This document shows, one piece after another, positions 5,512 to 12,786 of a stretch of 13,080 bases of DNA. The stretch comes from an uncultured Chloroflexota bacterium (GTDB lineage: Bacteria; Chloroflexota; Anaerolineae; Anaerolineales; Anaerolineaceae): positions 1 to 13,080 of the forward strand of contig CADBKS010000093.1 in NCBI GenBank assembly GCA_902795255.1, given 5' to 3'. A program made the position numbers and the translations under genes. Under the pieces are notes generated by a model. The model had not been told where the DNA came from, made no database searches, and worked only from the letters and a program-made list of their open reading frames with translations. Each line of letters opens with the position of its first letter. Position 1 is the stretch's first letter.

Positions 5512-6516
5512 TCAGTCGACCTGATAGATCTCGATACTGTCTTCAAAACGGATGGCGATGAACCGGGAGTCATAGGACCAGCGGGTCTGAAGCACGTCGC
5601 TTCCGTCCAGCGGGAGCAGAAACTGCTGTTTGGTCTCTTCCCGGATGATCCATGCCTGTCTCCGCGCATCCGTATAGAATACGAATTTTTCATCCGGCGA
5701 CCAGTTCGGCATGTTCATCACGGGATAGTTCCTTTCGTCATATTCGATTACGTGATCCGGCTGGTTCCGGCCTTCATGACCGAACTTCCGCACTTCCTCC
5801 TGCGGGGTGATCGAGCCGGTCCGGATATTGATGTTGTAGATGCGTTCGCAGTCAACACCGCAGGAACTCGCGGCCTGGACGATGTTTTCCCCGACCCATC
5901 CGATAACGGATTTATCGGACGCGTATTCGTCGGTTTCCGCAGCGGCGTCCGGGAAGAGGTCGACCACATCTTTGAGCCCGGATCCCAGTGATGCCACCAT
6001 CACGGTGTAAAGTTTTTCGCTCTGCCGCAGGGCGGTGAAGGCAAGTTTCGAATTATCCGGGCTGAAGGCAAAATCCCCGAAAACGTGCAGGTCTGTGGTC
6101 GAAAGCTCCGCCGGGGCCATTCCGTCCGGAATGTTCCCGTTTTCATCCGGAACTTTTGCGTTATCGTCAAAGTTCAGCACGACGGCGTCGCCGGAGAACC
6201 ATCCCCAGTACCGGTTGGAAGGCGCGACATAGGCAAACAGCGGGGCGGAGTCGGACCATTCCATCAGCCCGCCGTGAATGCGGTCTTCAATGATCGAAAC
6301 ACAGACGACCTCGTAGGGTTCCGCTGTCCGTTCGGTCAGGACCTCGTTCCCCTTGAGGTCCAGTGTCGGCGGGATCGAGGTCGGGGTGACCATGGCGGTC
6401 AGGGTCGCGCTCTGGCTGTCGGTCTGCTGGAAGCTTTCCAGCAGTGTGTCACAGGCGGCCAGCACCAGTACGGCGGCAGCTGCAAGAACGATCAGCAAAA
6501 AGATCTTTTTTTTCAT
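5512..6516 (-). CDS. Lipoprotein with TolB/WD40-like beta-propeller repeats
   Basis: 334 residues. The N-terminus MKKKIFLLIVLAAAAVLVLAACD is a lipoprotein signal with lipobox LAAC, lipidated Cys22; the mature protein would be anchored on the outer face of the membrane. After a Ser/Thr/Pro-rich linker (about 24-55), PD40-type propeller blades are visible: FSPDNSKLAF (151-160), WSPDEKFVFYTD (272-283) and WSYDSRFIAI (313-322). These proteins usually bind other proteins or ligands rather than catalyse. The start ATG at 6516 is chosen because GGAGGG lies 6 nt upstream and the signal peptide begins there; an extended frame to 6597 would bury the signal sequence. It overlaps the acpS stop by 4 nt (ATGA), implying coupled translation in the operon. 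Partner or ligand unknown. Confidence 0.85.
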   Translation of the reverse strand: MKKKIFLLIVLAAAAVLVLAACDTLLESFQQTDSQSATLTAMVTPTSIPPTLDLKGNEVLTERTAEPYEVVCVSIIEDRIHGGLMEWSDSAPLFAYVAPSNRYWGWFSGDAVVLNFDDNAKVPDENGNIPDGMAPAELSTTDLHVFGDFAFSPDNSKLAFTALRQSEKLYTVMVASLGSGLKDVVDLFPDAAAETDEYASDKSVIGWVGENIVQAASSCGVDCERIYNINIRTGSITPQEEVRKFGHEGRNQPDHVIEYDERNYPVMNMPNWSPDEKFVFYTDARRQAWIIREETKQQFLLPLDGSDVLQTRWSYDSRFIAIRFEDSIEIYQVD

Positions 6517-6902
6517 TCGGATCCCTCCGGGGCCTCCCCCATGGCGGCCACCGACGCGGCGGCAAAAGCATTCAGGTGGGTGATGGAAACGGACCATACC
6601 GTCAGACCGAGCTGACGGGCCCTCTCCAGGGCTTTCCCGTGCAGGTGCAGTACGGGCATCCCGGATCCGTCATTCAGGATCTCGATCTCCTGCCAGCTGA
6701 TCTCGCCGATCCCGCAGCCCAGTGCTTTGGATACCGCTTCTTTCGCGGCGAAGCGTCCGGCCAGATGCTGTTCATTTCCGCCGCAGTATGCCCGTTCCGC
6801 TTCCGTATAGACCCGGGCGAGGAACCTTTCAAGGATCTCCGGTTTCCGGTCACGGAAGCGGCTGACTTCGATCAAATCGATCCCCGTTCGCAGGATGGTC
6901 AT
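6513..6902 (-). CDS. acpS: Holo-[acyl-carrier-protein] synthase
   Basis: 129 residues, typical of the trimeric AcpS-type phosphopantetheinyl transferase, which moves 4'-phosphopantetheine from CoA to a serine of acyl carrier protein and thereby activates fatty-acid synthesis in the cytosol. Visible signature parts are TGIDLIEVSRF (6-16), with Mg ligand Asp9; YTEAERAYC (32-40); and LAGRFAAKEAVSKALG (47-62), with Mg ligand Glu55; and a C-terminal SVSITH strand. The ATG at 6902 gives exactly the family start and overlaps the stop of the upstream M16 gene by 4 nt (ATGA). Only a weak GGGA lies upstream, so translation is probably coupled. A longer frame to 6953 adds a non-family, Arg-rich tail and is rejected. 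It lies inside the peptidase operon. Confidence 0.96.
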   Translation of the reverse strand: MTILRTGIDLIEVSRFRDRKPEILERFLARVYTEAERAYCGGNEQHLAGRFAAKEAVSKALGCGIGEISWQEIEILNDGSGMPVLHLHGKALERARQLGLTVWSVSITHLNAFAAASVAAMGEAPEGSE

Positions 6903-8188
6903 GACGCTGCCGTCCCTGCCGTGACGCGGATCAGACGGTCTGTTTTCAGCCATTTCCGGGCGGTCTCAAGGATCCGCTCCGCGCTGACGGCACGGACCCG
7001 TTCCGGCAGCCGGATCACATGTTCAAGGCCGAGTCCGTAATTTTCCATGGCCATCATCAGGGCCGCGACACCGGAGTTGCTTTCCAGGGAAAGCGGCAGG
7101 CTCCCGATGAAGTAGCATTTCACGTCATCCAGCTCTTCTTCGCTGACTTTTTCGGTGGTGAAGCGGCGCAGCTCTGTGAGGATCAGGTCCGCGGCCTTTT
7201 CGAGATTGGCTGGATTCACGCCCGCTTCGACGGACCAGCATCCGCCGTAATGGAGCGAATCGACGGCCGAGGAAACATAATAGGCGAGCCCGTTCTCTTC
7301 GCGGACGGTGCGGCCGAGACGGCCCATCATGCCGAATTCACCGAGGATCGTGTTGCCCAGTACTGCGGAAACGTAGTCCGGATCCAGCCGGTTCGGGGCG
7401 AGCGTCCCCATCACCAGGGACATCTCGCTTTTCTCCGGGATCTCAATATGGACGCTGACCGGCTCTTTCGGCCCTTCCACCGGCGGGAAGAAGTCTTTCG
7501 GGTCGATATCTTCCTGCTGTTTGTTCCATGTTCCGAACAGCTTCTCACAGAGGTCCATCACTTCTTCCGCTCGGATCCCGCCCGCGATCGTCAGGATCAT
7601 GCCTTTCGGACCGAAGTATTTTTGCTGAAACGCACGCAGGTCCTCCCTCATGATGCTGTTGATGATGCTGACGGAGCCGTATTCCGGACGTCCGTACGGG
7701 TGGTCCCCGTAGAGCAGTTCATCAAAGCGCTCATCTGTCATGCTTTCCGGGTCATGCAGGTGAAGTTCGTAGGCTGAAAGGACCCTCCTGCGGAAGATCT
7801 CAATATGCTCCTCCGGAAATACCGGCTCGTCCAGCACTTCTTTAGCGAGGTTCAGCACCGTCGGAAGGTCTTCGGCAAGGCAGTGCCCGTCAAAACTGAT
7901 GGACCGTGAGCCGATATGGAAGCCCAGTGTCGCCCCGATGCCTTCCAGCAGCGAATGGATCTCCTGAAAATCACGGGATGCGGTCCCCGCTGTCAGGCAG
8001 CCGGCCAGGAAGCCGGTAAGGCCGATCTTGTCATTGCTTTCAAGGTACGCGCCGCAGGGCATCATCCCTTTGACGGAGACGGCGGCACTGGACGGATTTT
8101 CCTTGATCAGCACCGTCACGCCGTTCGGAAACACCTTTCGGCAGATGTTATCCGGACCCGGCAGGGTTTTCGTCATGTCATAGATCAT
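6899..8188 (-). CDS. M16-family peptidase subunit lacking the zinc motif (partner subunit)
   Basis: 429 residues with the two-domain M16B layout: RKVFPNGVTVLIKE (17-30) opens the N-terminal half and YFGPKGMILTIAGGI (191-205) the inter-domain strand. Where active subunits have HxxEH this protein has GLTGFLAGCLTAGT (56-69), so it cannot bind catalytic zinc. It keeps the Arg...Tyr pair in REENGLAYYVSS (Arg296, Tyr303/304) that contributes to substrate binding from the C-terminal half. This is the known arrangement of heterodimeric M16B proteases and of mitochondrial processing peptidase: one catalytic chain, one non-catalytic chain. The start ATG at 8188 has AAGGAG 9 nt upstream and lies 14 nt after the active-subunit gene. 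A longer frame to 8320 adds an Arg-rich extension inside the preceding gene and is rejected. Confidence 0.9.
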   Translation of the reverse strand: MIYDMTKTLPGPDNICRKVFPNGVTVLIKENPSSAAVSVKGMMPCGAYLESNDKIGLTGFLAGCLTAGTASRDFQEIHSLLEGIGATLGFHIGSRSISFDGHCLAEDLPTVLNLAKEVLDEPVFPEEHIEIFRRRVLSAYELHLHDPESMTDERFDELLYGDHPYGRPEYGSVSIINSIMREDLRAFQQKYFGPKGMILTIAGGIRAEEVMDLCEKLFGTWNKQQEDIDPKDFFPPVEGPKEPVSVHIEIPEKSEMSLVMGTLAPNRLDPDYVSAVLGNTILGEFGMMGRLGRTVREENGLAYYVSSAVDSLHYGGCWSVEAGVNPANLEKAADLILTELRRFTTEKVSEEELDDVKCYFIGSLPLSLESNSGVAALMMAMENYGLGLEHVIRLPERVRAVSAERILETARKWLKTDRLIRVTAGTAAS

Positions 8189-8202
8189 GTTTCCGGCTCC
8201 TT

Positions 8203-9477
8203 TCAGTTGCTGCTGTAGATGCCGGTCACACAGTGTTCCGGACTGAAGTATTCCGCGGCGATGCGGCTGACGTCTTCGGCTGTCACCTTTTCCAGGTTCT
8301 GCAGGTAACCGGTATACCATTCGGGACCGGCGAACATGGAGCTGTATCCCAGCCAGTAGGCCTGGTTGGTGATATTTTCACAGGAATAGGCAAACATTGC
8401 CTTGGCCTGCTTGCGGGCTTTTTCGAGTTCTTCCGGCGTGATCCCGTTCCGCGCAATGTCCGCGATCTCCTTATGGATCGCTTCAGCCGCTTCTTCGGCC
8501 GGGGCGCCAGCCGGAACGTAGGCGGCGACATTATAGAGATAGGGATCGATCGTGGTGACATATCCGCCGCCCATTCCCGCGGCCTTTCCGCTCTGTACCA
8601 GCGCGCGGTACAGGCGTGAGGTGCGGTTGGAGATGTGCCCTTTCCCGAACATGTTCAGCGAGGAAGGCCCGGACAGGACACTGTCAAAGATGGCGAGCGG
8701 AAAAATATCCGGATCTTTCCCGGCGGGGGCGCGCCAGACGATCTGGAGGATCGTGACGTCGCAGGGGCCGTGTTCTTCAATGGTCTGCGGTGCGGGGATC
8801 GGACCTTCAGGCGTGATCGTGTATTCCGGAACCGGACGGGCAGGGATTCCCTGCCAGGCTTTTTCGATCCGGCGCATCATGTCATCACTGTCAAAATCAC
8901 CGGCCATCACCAGCACGGCGTTGTTCGGTACATAATGTTTGCGGTAGTGCTCATACAGATCATCCCGGGTGATGGTGCGCAGGTCTTCGGTTTCTCCGAT
9001 GACCTCATGCCGGTAGGGATGATTCGGAAAAGCGGTTTTGAGCAGCCGTTCACGCAGACGGAAGGTCGGGTCGTTTTCAGACCCTTCCCGCTCGGAAAGG
9101 ATCACCGTCCGTTCGGATTCGACTTCCTCCGGATCGAACAGCGAGTTCGAGACGCGGTCGGCTTCCAGGCTGATCGCCAGATCGATCTTGTCTGCCGGCA
9201 TGGTCTCGTAAAACGCGGTCCAGTCAGTATACGTGAAGGCATTCCAGAGTCCGCCGTTCCGGGAAATTTCCCGGTCGAGTACGGTGTCCGGATATTTTTC
9301 GGTCCCTTTGAACTGCATGTGCTCGACCCAGTGGGAAACACCGGTACGGCCGGGCTGTTCAAGGCGGGAACCGACGCGGTACCAGATCCAGTGGCTGATC
9401 AGGGGCGCGGAGTGGATCTCTTTCAGCAATACGGTCAGGCCGTTGCCGAGAACGTGTTCGGTATAGTTTGGGTTCAT
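8203..9477 (-). CDS. M16-family zinc peptidase, catalytic subunit
   Basis: 424 residues, a typical M16B length. The inverted zinc motif is HWVEH (His49, Glu52 base, His53), about 75 residues before the acidic stretch EEVESERTVILSEREGSE (117-134) that holds the third ligand (probably Glu129). The N-terminus EHVLGNGLTVLLKE is the family start, and HYVPNNAVLVMAGDF marks the inter-domain strand. The enzyme should degrade or process peptides in the cytosol together with the zinc-less partner encoded 14 nt downstream. The ATG is preceded by AGGGAG at 9491-9496, 13 nt away, longer than ideal. It is the first gene of the minus operon and has a long structured leader (9478-9693). There is no signal peptide, so an extracellular role is unlikely. 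Confidence 0.93.
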   Translation of the reverse strand: MNPNYTEHVLGNGLTVLLKEIHSAPLISHWIWYRVGSRLEQPGRTGVSHWVEHMQFKGTEKYPDTVLDREISRNGGLWNAFTYTDWTAFYETMPADKIDLAISLEADRVSNSLFDPEEVESERTVILSEREGSENDPTFRLRERLLKTAFPNHPYRHEVIGETEDLRTITRDDLYEHYRKHYVPNNAVLVMAGDFDSDDMMRRIEKAWQGIPARPVPEYTITPEGPIPAPQTIEEHGPCDVTILQIVWRAPAGKDPDIFPLAIFDSVLSGPSSLNMFGKGHISNRTSRLYRALVQSGKAAGMGGGYVTTIDPYLYNVAAYVPAGAPAEEAAEAIHKEIADIARNGITPEELEKARKQAKAMFAYSCENITNQAYWLGYSSMFAGPEWYTGYLQNLEKVTAEDVSRIAAEYFSPEHCVTGIYSSN

Positions 9478-9699
9478 TATCGTGTTTATTCTCCCTGTGA
9501 GAGGTTGCTTTGTATGTTCATGGCAGTCGAAAGTGAGTAACCTGCTTCGTAAAGTGCGGTCTTCGCCCGGTTTTTATTCGAAGCAGGAGCTTCGCCCCCG
9601 GTTATTCTATTGTGGTCGACAATTTTATTTGTGCATCCTCAGCTCTTAATAAGACTCACCCGCATTTAGCGGAGTTTACCTGTTTTGAATCATTCCTGA
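9478..9699 (-). promoter_or_regulatory. Long structured 5' leader of the M16 operon
   Basis: If transcription starts near 9693 from the promoter at 9700-9708, the M16 operon has a leader of about 215 nt without a gene. In transcript order it contains CGAAGC (9594-9589), GCTTCG (9584-9579) and CGAAGCAGG (9549-9541). The middle segment can pair either with the first (6-bp hairpin, 4-nt loop) or with the third (9-bp CCTGCTTCG/CGAAGCAGG, using 9587-9579), and not both. The AGG of the third overlaps AGGTTAC, which can pair imperfectly with GCAACCT (9508-9502) just ahead of the ribosome site. CCGC/GCGG near 9660-9673 is another hairpin. This is a switch-like layout, but no known riboswitch core was recognised. 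The same DNA carries the dispersed repeat on the + strand. Confidence 0.4.
9502..9630 (+). repeat. Dispersed structured element, copy A
   Basis: Contains the core GGCAGTCGAAAGTGAG (9522-9537). On + the flanks AGGTTGCTT (9502-9510) and GAGTAACCT (9535-9543) pair over 9 bp including two G-U pairs; on minus those become A-C mismatches, which favours a + transcript. A second helix, CCTGCTTCG/CGAAGCAGG (9541-9549/9579-9587), follows, and ATTGT/ACAAT (9609-9613/9619-9623) with TTTATTT behind it could be a weak terminator. No + promoter was found. Copies of the core at 12801 and 13008. Confidence 0.45.
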
Positions 9700-9708
9700 A
9701 TTATAACA
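9700..9708 (-). promoter_or_regulatory. Extended -10 promoter of the M16-acpS operon
   Basis: On minus, TGTTATAAT (9708-9700) is an extended -10 with a perfect TATAAT (9705-9700). No good -35 lies at the right distance, as is common with extended -10 sites. It starts 14 nt after the stop of the large membrane-protein gene. Confidence 0.55.
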
Positions 9709-9722
9709 GCCCGGACGGGTTT

Positions 9723-11957
9723 TTACGCTGCTGCAGGCCGGATCCTTTTGCTGCAGGCATGTTTTTTCCGAAAGGCATACACGGAACAGCAGAGCAGTGT
9801 CAGGAGCGTGACGCATTCGCTGATCCGCTGGGCGGCTGTTTTTTCGTAAGAAACGAAGACCGTCCCACGGCTGAAGCCTTCATTGCTGACGCTGACCAGC
9901 CCCCGTTCATCGGGACGGACTTCCGGATGAAGGACGGTCCCGTCCGCTGCGGTCAGAACGCAGCGGAATCCGGTGTACCAGATCAGCGGGACCGAGAACC
10001 GGACTTCTCCGCTGTCTTCCGGCAGTTCGTAGGTAAAGCGGAAAGAAAGTCTGCTGCGGTCGTGAGACGTGATGACCGGGCGGTCTCCGCTGTCTGAAAG
10101 AAAGACGGTATCCCCGTTTTGATAGGGAAATTCGTTGTCCATCCCGACGGGCAGATATTCCGCACCGCTTACCCGGTTGTCCTGCATGACAAACAGACTT
10201 TTATCAACACTGCGGTGGGTGACGGACTCCTGCAGGACCGGAAAGGCGGTGGAGAAAAAGCAGAACAGCGCGAGCAGGATCAGCGGCAGGCGCTTTTCTC
10301 CGGTCAGCGCCGCGGTGTAGATCCCTCCGCACAGGCACAGCAGGACCGTTGCCGGAAGCAGCAGCCGGTAGGCAAACTGGATCCGGGTCACGAACGGCAG
10401 AAAGATCTGCAGGGTCCAGGGAAAAGCCCGGGTGCACATCCAGACGAGGATGGCTGAAAAGACAAGCATGAAATCCGCGGTGCGGACCGTTTTATCCCGC
10501 CTTTTCAGCAGCGCTGCACGCAGCAGCGGGATGAGCAGCAGGGACCATCCCGGATAAATGCAGTCCGCCTGGAACGCGTAATTCCAGCGCTTGAAGCGGC
10601 TGAGGAGGTTTTGCACCGGGAAGGCGTAGTTCGTTTTGTTGAAGATGGCTTCTCCCGCGAGCAAACTGTTGACCCGCAGTCCGGGATTGGTCAGGGACTG
10701 TTCAATCATCGGGATCCAGAAGAAGGCTCCCGCGGCAAGAACGAGAAGCACGGACCGGAGCAGGGCTGTGATGATCCTGCGGTCCGAAAGGATCTTTCTG
10801 ATATGCGTCAGCAGGAAGATAAAAGTCAGAACACCGGCCATCGTGAGGCTGATGATGTGGCAGCTGAGCAGGCCGAGAAATCCGGCCGCGAACCATTTCC
10901 AGCACTTCGGATCCTTATAAAAGATCTCGTAAAGACCGAGCACGATGAGCGGCAGGAACACCGCGGCCTGCGTCTCCCCGACTGTACCGCGGTAATACAG
11001 GTTGCTCAGACGGTAGGCGGCAAAGGCCATAAAAATGGCCGCGGCAGCGGCTGCCGTGCGCTTCCCGGTGATACGCAATGCCGCGAACCACATGGAAAGA
11101 ATGGATGCGAATGTGCAGACGGTCAGAAAGACCTTGTAAGCGGTGTGGATCTCAAACCCCAGCAGGAGCATGACGGCAGGGAAGTAAAGAAATACATCCG
11201 GGTAGTAAAACCCGGTTCCGTAACCGTAGTTCCGGAGCCAGAAGAGCTGGTCCCGGACCGGGAAATACCCTGCGCGGAGACTTTCGGCCAGGCCTTTGAT
11301 CCGCGTCAGGTGGAAGAACATATCCTCTCCCCGGACATAGGTTTTCAGGTCAAACAGCGGATAACAGGCAGCCAGCGTCAGCCCAAGCAGGAACACGAGT
11401 GCGGTTTCGTTTTCGGATTTTTTGAAAAGGGAAAAGAATTTCCACAACACGGACGGAAAACAGGTCCGGAGAACGAACCATCCCGCGAGAAGCACAAGCA
11501 GCAGAGAGATGACAGCATGGCGGAGCAGGGAATCGCGGTAGAGAATATGTTCCGCGGTGATCTTTACGCGTCTCAGTTCCAGAGAATCGGTGCCCGGATC
11601 GTAGCGGATCCCGAAGCGTACCTGGCGGGCCTGCCCGGTGATCTCAAAGTCGAAGGACGGATCCACGGTGCCGTCCGCAAGCTCCGCCGCAAAGAGCGTT
11701 TCATCCTCCCCGCCGGTCAGGATCACAGAGCTTCCGCTTCCGTTCACGGTGAGAGAAGGGAATAGCATGTAGGCCCCCGGCTTGAGCGGGACCGGGTCGG
11801 TGAGCAGGTAGTCCCGGTGCGTGTCGGTTCCCGGCGTGAACGTCCGTTCCAGACGCAGGTCATATGTGAATTTAAAAAGGTCCCTGTTCACGGTGATAAG
11901 CGCCGCGGTCAGCACCATGACGGTCAGCAGGATCAGTATGACGCGTTTGTTTCTCAT
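9723..11957 (-). CDS. Large polytopic membrane protein, GT-C / PTPS-related-domain type
   Basis: 744 residues. An N-terminal helix (5-23) is followed by an extracytoplasmic beta-rich domain (about 35-135), then at least ten hydrophobic helices (about 147-600), and a C-terminal extracytoplasmic beta domain (about 610-715) before a last helix (VTLLTLLCCSVYAF) and a basic tail. The loop after helix 3, TYVRGEDMFFHLTRIKGL (206-223), with Glu211-Asp212, His216 and Arg219, matches the acidic first outer loop of GT-C glycosyltransferases and of 6-pyruvoyl-tetrahydropterin-synthase-related membrane proteins, which use polyprenyl-linked sugars. The likely role is transfer or flipping of a cell-surface sugar; donor and acceptor are unknown. 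The ATG at 11957 gives a good membrane start, but no ribosome site lies near it; TATAAT ends 8 nt upstream. Transcribed divergently from 12074-12595. Confidence 0.78.
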   Translation of the reverse strand: MRNKRVILILLTVMVLTAALITVNRDLFKFTYDLRLERTFTPGTDTHRDYLLTDPVPLKPGAYMLFPSLTVNGSGSSVILTGGEDETLFAAELADGTVDPSFDFEITGQARQVRFGIRYDPGTDSLELRRVKITAEHILYRDSLLRHAVISLLLVLLAGWFVLRTCFPSVLWKFFSLFKKSENETALVFLLGLTLAACYPLFDLKTYVRGEDMFFHLTRIKGLAESLRAGYFPVRDQLFWLRNYGYGTGFYYPDVFLYFPAVMLLLGFEIHTAYKVFLTVCTFASILSMWFAALRITGKRTAAAAAAIFMAFAAYRLSNLYYRGTVGETQAAVFLPLIVLGLYEIFYKDPKCWKWFAAGFLGLLSCHIISLTMAGVLTFIFLLTHIRKILSDRRIITALLRSVLLVLAAGAFFWIPMIEQSLTNPGLRVNSLLAGEAIFNKTNYAFPVQNLLSRFKRWNYAFQADCIYPGWSLLLIPLLRAALLKRRDKTVRTADFMLVFSAILVWMCTRAFPWTLQIFLPFVTRIQFAYRLLLPATVLLCLCGGIYTAALTGEKRLPLILLALFCFFSTAFPVLQESVTHRSVDKSLFVMQDNRVSGAEYLPVGMDNEFPYQNGDTVFLSDSGDRPVITSHDRSRLSFRFTYELPEDSGEVRFSVPLIWYTGFRCVLTAADGTVLHPEVRPDERGLVSVSNEGFSRGTVFVSYEKTAAQRISECVTLLTLLCCSVYAFRKKHACSKRIRPAAA

Positions 11958-11965
11958 ATCCCATA

Positions 11966-11971
11966 ATTATA
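11966..11971 (-). promoter_or_regulatory. -10 element very close to the 11957 start codon
   Basis: On minus, TATAAT (11971-11966) ends 8 nt before the ATG, so transcription would start at or within 1-3 nt of the start codon. No convincing -35 is visible. A Shine-Dalgarno-like GGAGGGAAGG lies 24 nt upstream of the ATG, too far to serve it. Confidence 0.4.
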
Positions 11972-11982
11972 TATGGATTCGC

Positions 11983-11997
11983 CTTCCCTCCGGGAAG
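11983..11997. promoter_or_regulatory. Inverted repeat between divergent promoters (possible operator)
   Basis: CTTCCC-TCC-GGGAAG is a 6-bp perfect inverted repeat with a 3-nt centre. It sits between the -10 sites of the two divergent genes (11966-11971 minus, 12025-12030 plus) and is well placed to control both. It could instead be a small hairpin of no function, since A or T runs flank it. Confidence 0.35.
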
Positions 11998-12021
11998 AAA
12001 AAGTCCTCTGCCCTGTTTTTT

Positions 12022-12030
12022 TGATATAAT
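12022..12030 (+). promoter_or_regulatory. Extended -10 promoter of the 12074 gene
   Basis: TGATATAAT is an extended -10 with perfect TATAAT (12025-12030). Transcription would start near 12037, 37 nt before the ATG. No clear -35. Confidence 0.6.
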
Positions 12031-12073
12031 GAAAACGGGTATTTCATCAACGGATACGGAAAGGAAACATGTT

Positions 12074-12595
12074 ATGGACCGGATCAAAACTGTTCTTTGC
12101 TGGATCATTCTGGCGGTGATCCTTATTCTTCCGCAGACGGCCGGTGCACAGCGTATTATTCCTGCTGACGGCAGCCTTGATTCTGCCGGGGACGGACTGT
12201 GGAATTACTACAGGGGAAAAAGCCGGACCGTCGTGAAGCGGCAGGCGCCGCTTTATGAGAAGATCGGTGACAGCAAAGATTACCTGCTGGATTACAAAAA
12301 GATCAGAGGGGTCGAGCTGTATCTGACCGCTGAGTTCAAAAATAACAGGCTTGCAAAGCTGCAGATCCTGACGCCCTTCCCGGAATACGATGCCTGTAAC
12401 AAGGATACCAAAGCAATGGCAAAAAGTTTCGCGGAAGTCGGTTTCGCGCTGATGGGGGTGTCGTTCAAATCCTCCCAGTGCAAGCAGTCCAATTTAAACG
12501 GCGGAACAATGGTCTGTACGGCGGAGGATCACGCCTGTGTTTACCGGCTCTGCCCGGAAAAGAACTGGGCGCTGGCCTGTTCGGAGCTGGAGTGA
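12074..12595 (+). CDS. Secreted six-cysteine protein of unknown function
   Basis: 173 residues. A classical signal peptide, MDRIKTVLCWIILAVILILP, is followed by QTAGA-Q, a likely signal-peptidase I site after Ala25. The mature part has six cysteines, all in the C-terminal half (108, 136, 148, 155, 160, 169), an even number suggesting three disulfides, plus a Tyr/Lys-rich central region (LLDYKKIRGVELYLTAEFKNN). No family was recognised. The ATG at 12074 is chosen because GGAAAGGAA lies 7-8 nt upstream; an in-frame ATG at 12029 overlaps the promoter -10 and cannot be on the transcript. It is divergent from the GT-C-like gene and followed by the tRNA-Gly promoter. The protein would act outside the membrane; the sequence gives no catalytic motif. 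Confidence 0.75.
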   Translation: MDRIKTVLCWIILAVILILPQTAGAQRIIPADGSLDSAGDGLWNYYRGKSRTVVKRQAPLYEKIGDSKDYLLDYKKIRGVELYLTAEFKNNRLAKLQILTPFPEYDACNKDTKAMAKSFAEVGFALMGVSFKSSQCKQSNLNGGTMVCTAEDHACVYRLCPEKNWALACSELE

Positions 12596-12629
12596 GGCGG
12601 GCCTGCCGTCATCAATTTCAGTCCGGCAC

Positions 12630-12657
12630 TTGCCAAACCGGCAACTTGTGCTAAAAT
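12630..12657 (+). promoter_or_regulatory. Promoter of tRNA-Gly
   Basis: TTGCCA (12630-12635), a 16-nt spacer, then TAAAAT (12652-12657) within GTGCTAAAATAA. The -35 lies in a small inverted repeat, TTGCC-AAACC-GGCAA (12630-12644). Its -10 region is the same as that of the tRNA-Ser promoter. Confidence 0.75.
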
Positions 12658-12672
12658 AATTAATGTAATGAT

Positions 12673-12743
12673 GCGGTTATCGTACAATGGCAGTACGTCA
12701 CCCTTCCAAGGTGATCATACGAGTTCGAATCTCGTTAGCCGCT
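12673..12743 (+). tRNA. tRNA-Gly(UCC)
   Basis: The acceptor stem GCGGTTA (12673-12679) pairs with TAGCCGC (12736-12742), one pair being G-U, followed by discriminator T. The anticodon stem TCACC/GGTGA (12698-12702/12710-12714) encloses the loop CTTCCAA, giving anticodon TCC (12705-12707). The T loop is TTCGAAT. The D arm around 12682-12696 is compact, as in other glycine tRNAs. Unlike the tRNA-Ser, CCA is not encoded; it must be added after transcription. A run of T follows at once (12744-12751) and may help end transcription, but there is no separate hairpin before it. Confidence 0.96.
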
Positions 12744-12786
12744 CTTTTTTTATTTAAGTAAACCCGTATCGAGAAAAAACTTTTTT

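Noticed and set aside
6517..6597. N-terminal extension of the lipoprotein; likewise 6903-6953 for acpS and 8189-8320 for the M16 partner
   Set aside because: Each extension lies inside the upstream gene, lacks family similarity, and the internal ATG fits the signal peptide, family start or ribosome site.
4528..9540. Many long + frames opposite the minus operon, up to about 300 codons
   Set aside because: They are antisense shadows of GC-rich genes with clear family motifs on minus and carry Arg/Pro-rich or low-complexity products.
9612..11765. Long + frames opposite the 744-residue membrane protein
   Set aside because: The minus product has coherent helices and a GT-C loop; the + products are hydrophilic shadows.
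12029..12073. Upstream in-frame ATG for the secreted protein
   Set aside because: It overlaps the promoter -10 element and would place the signal peptide internally.
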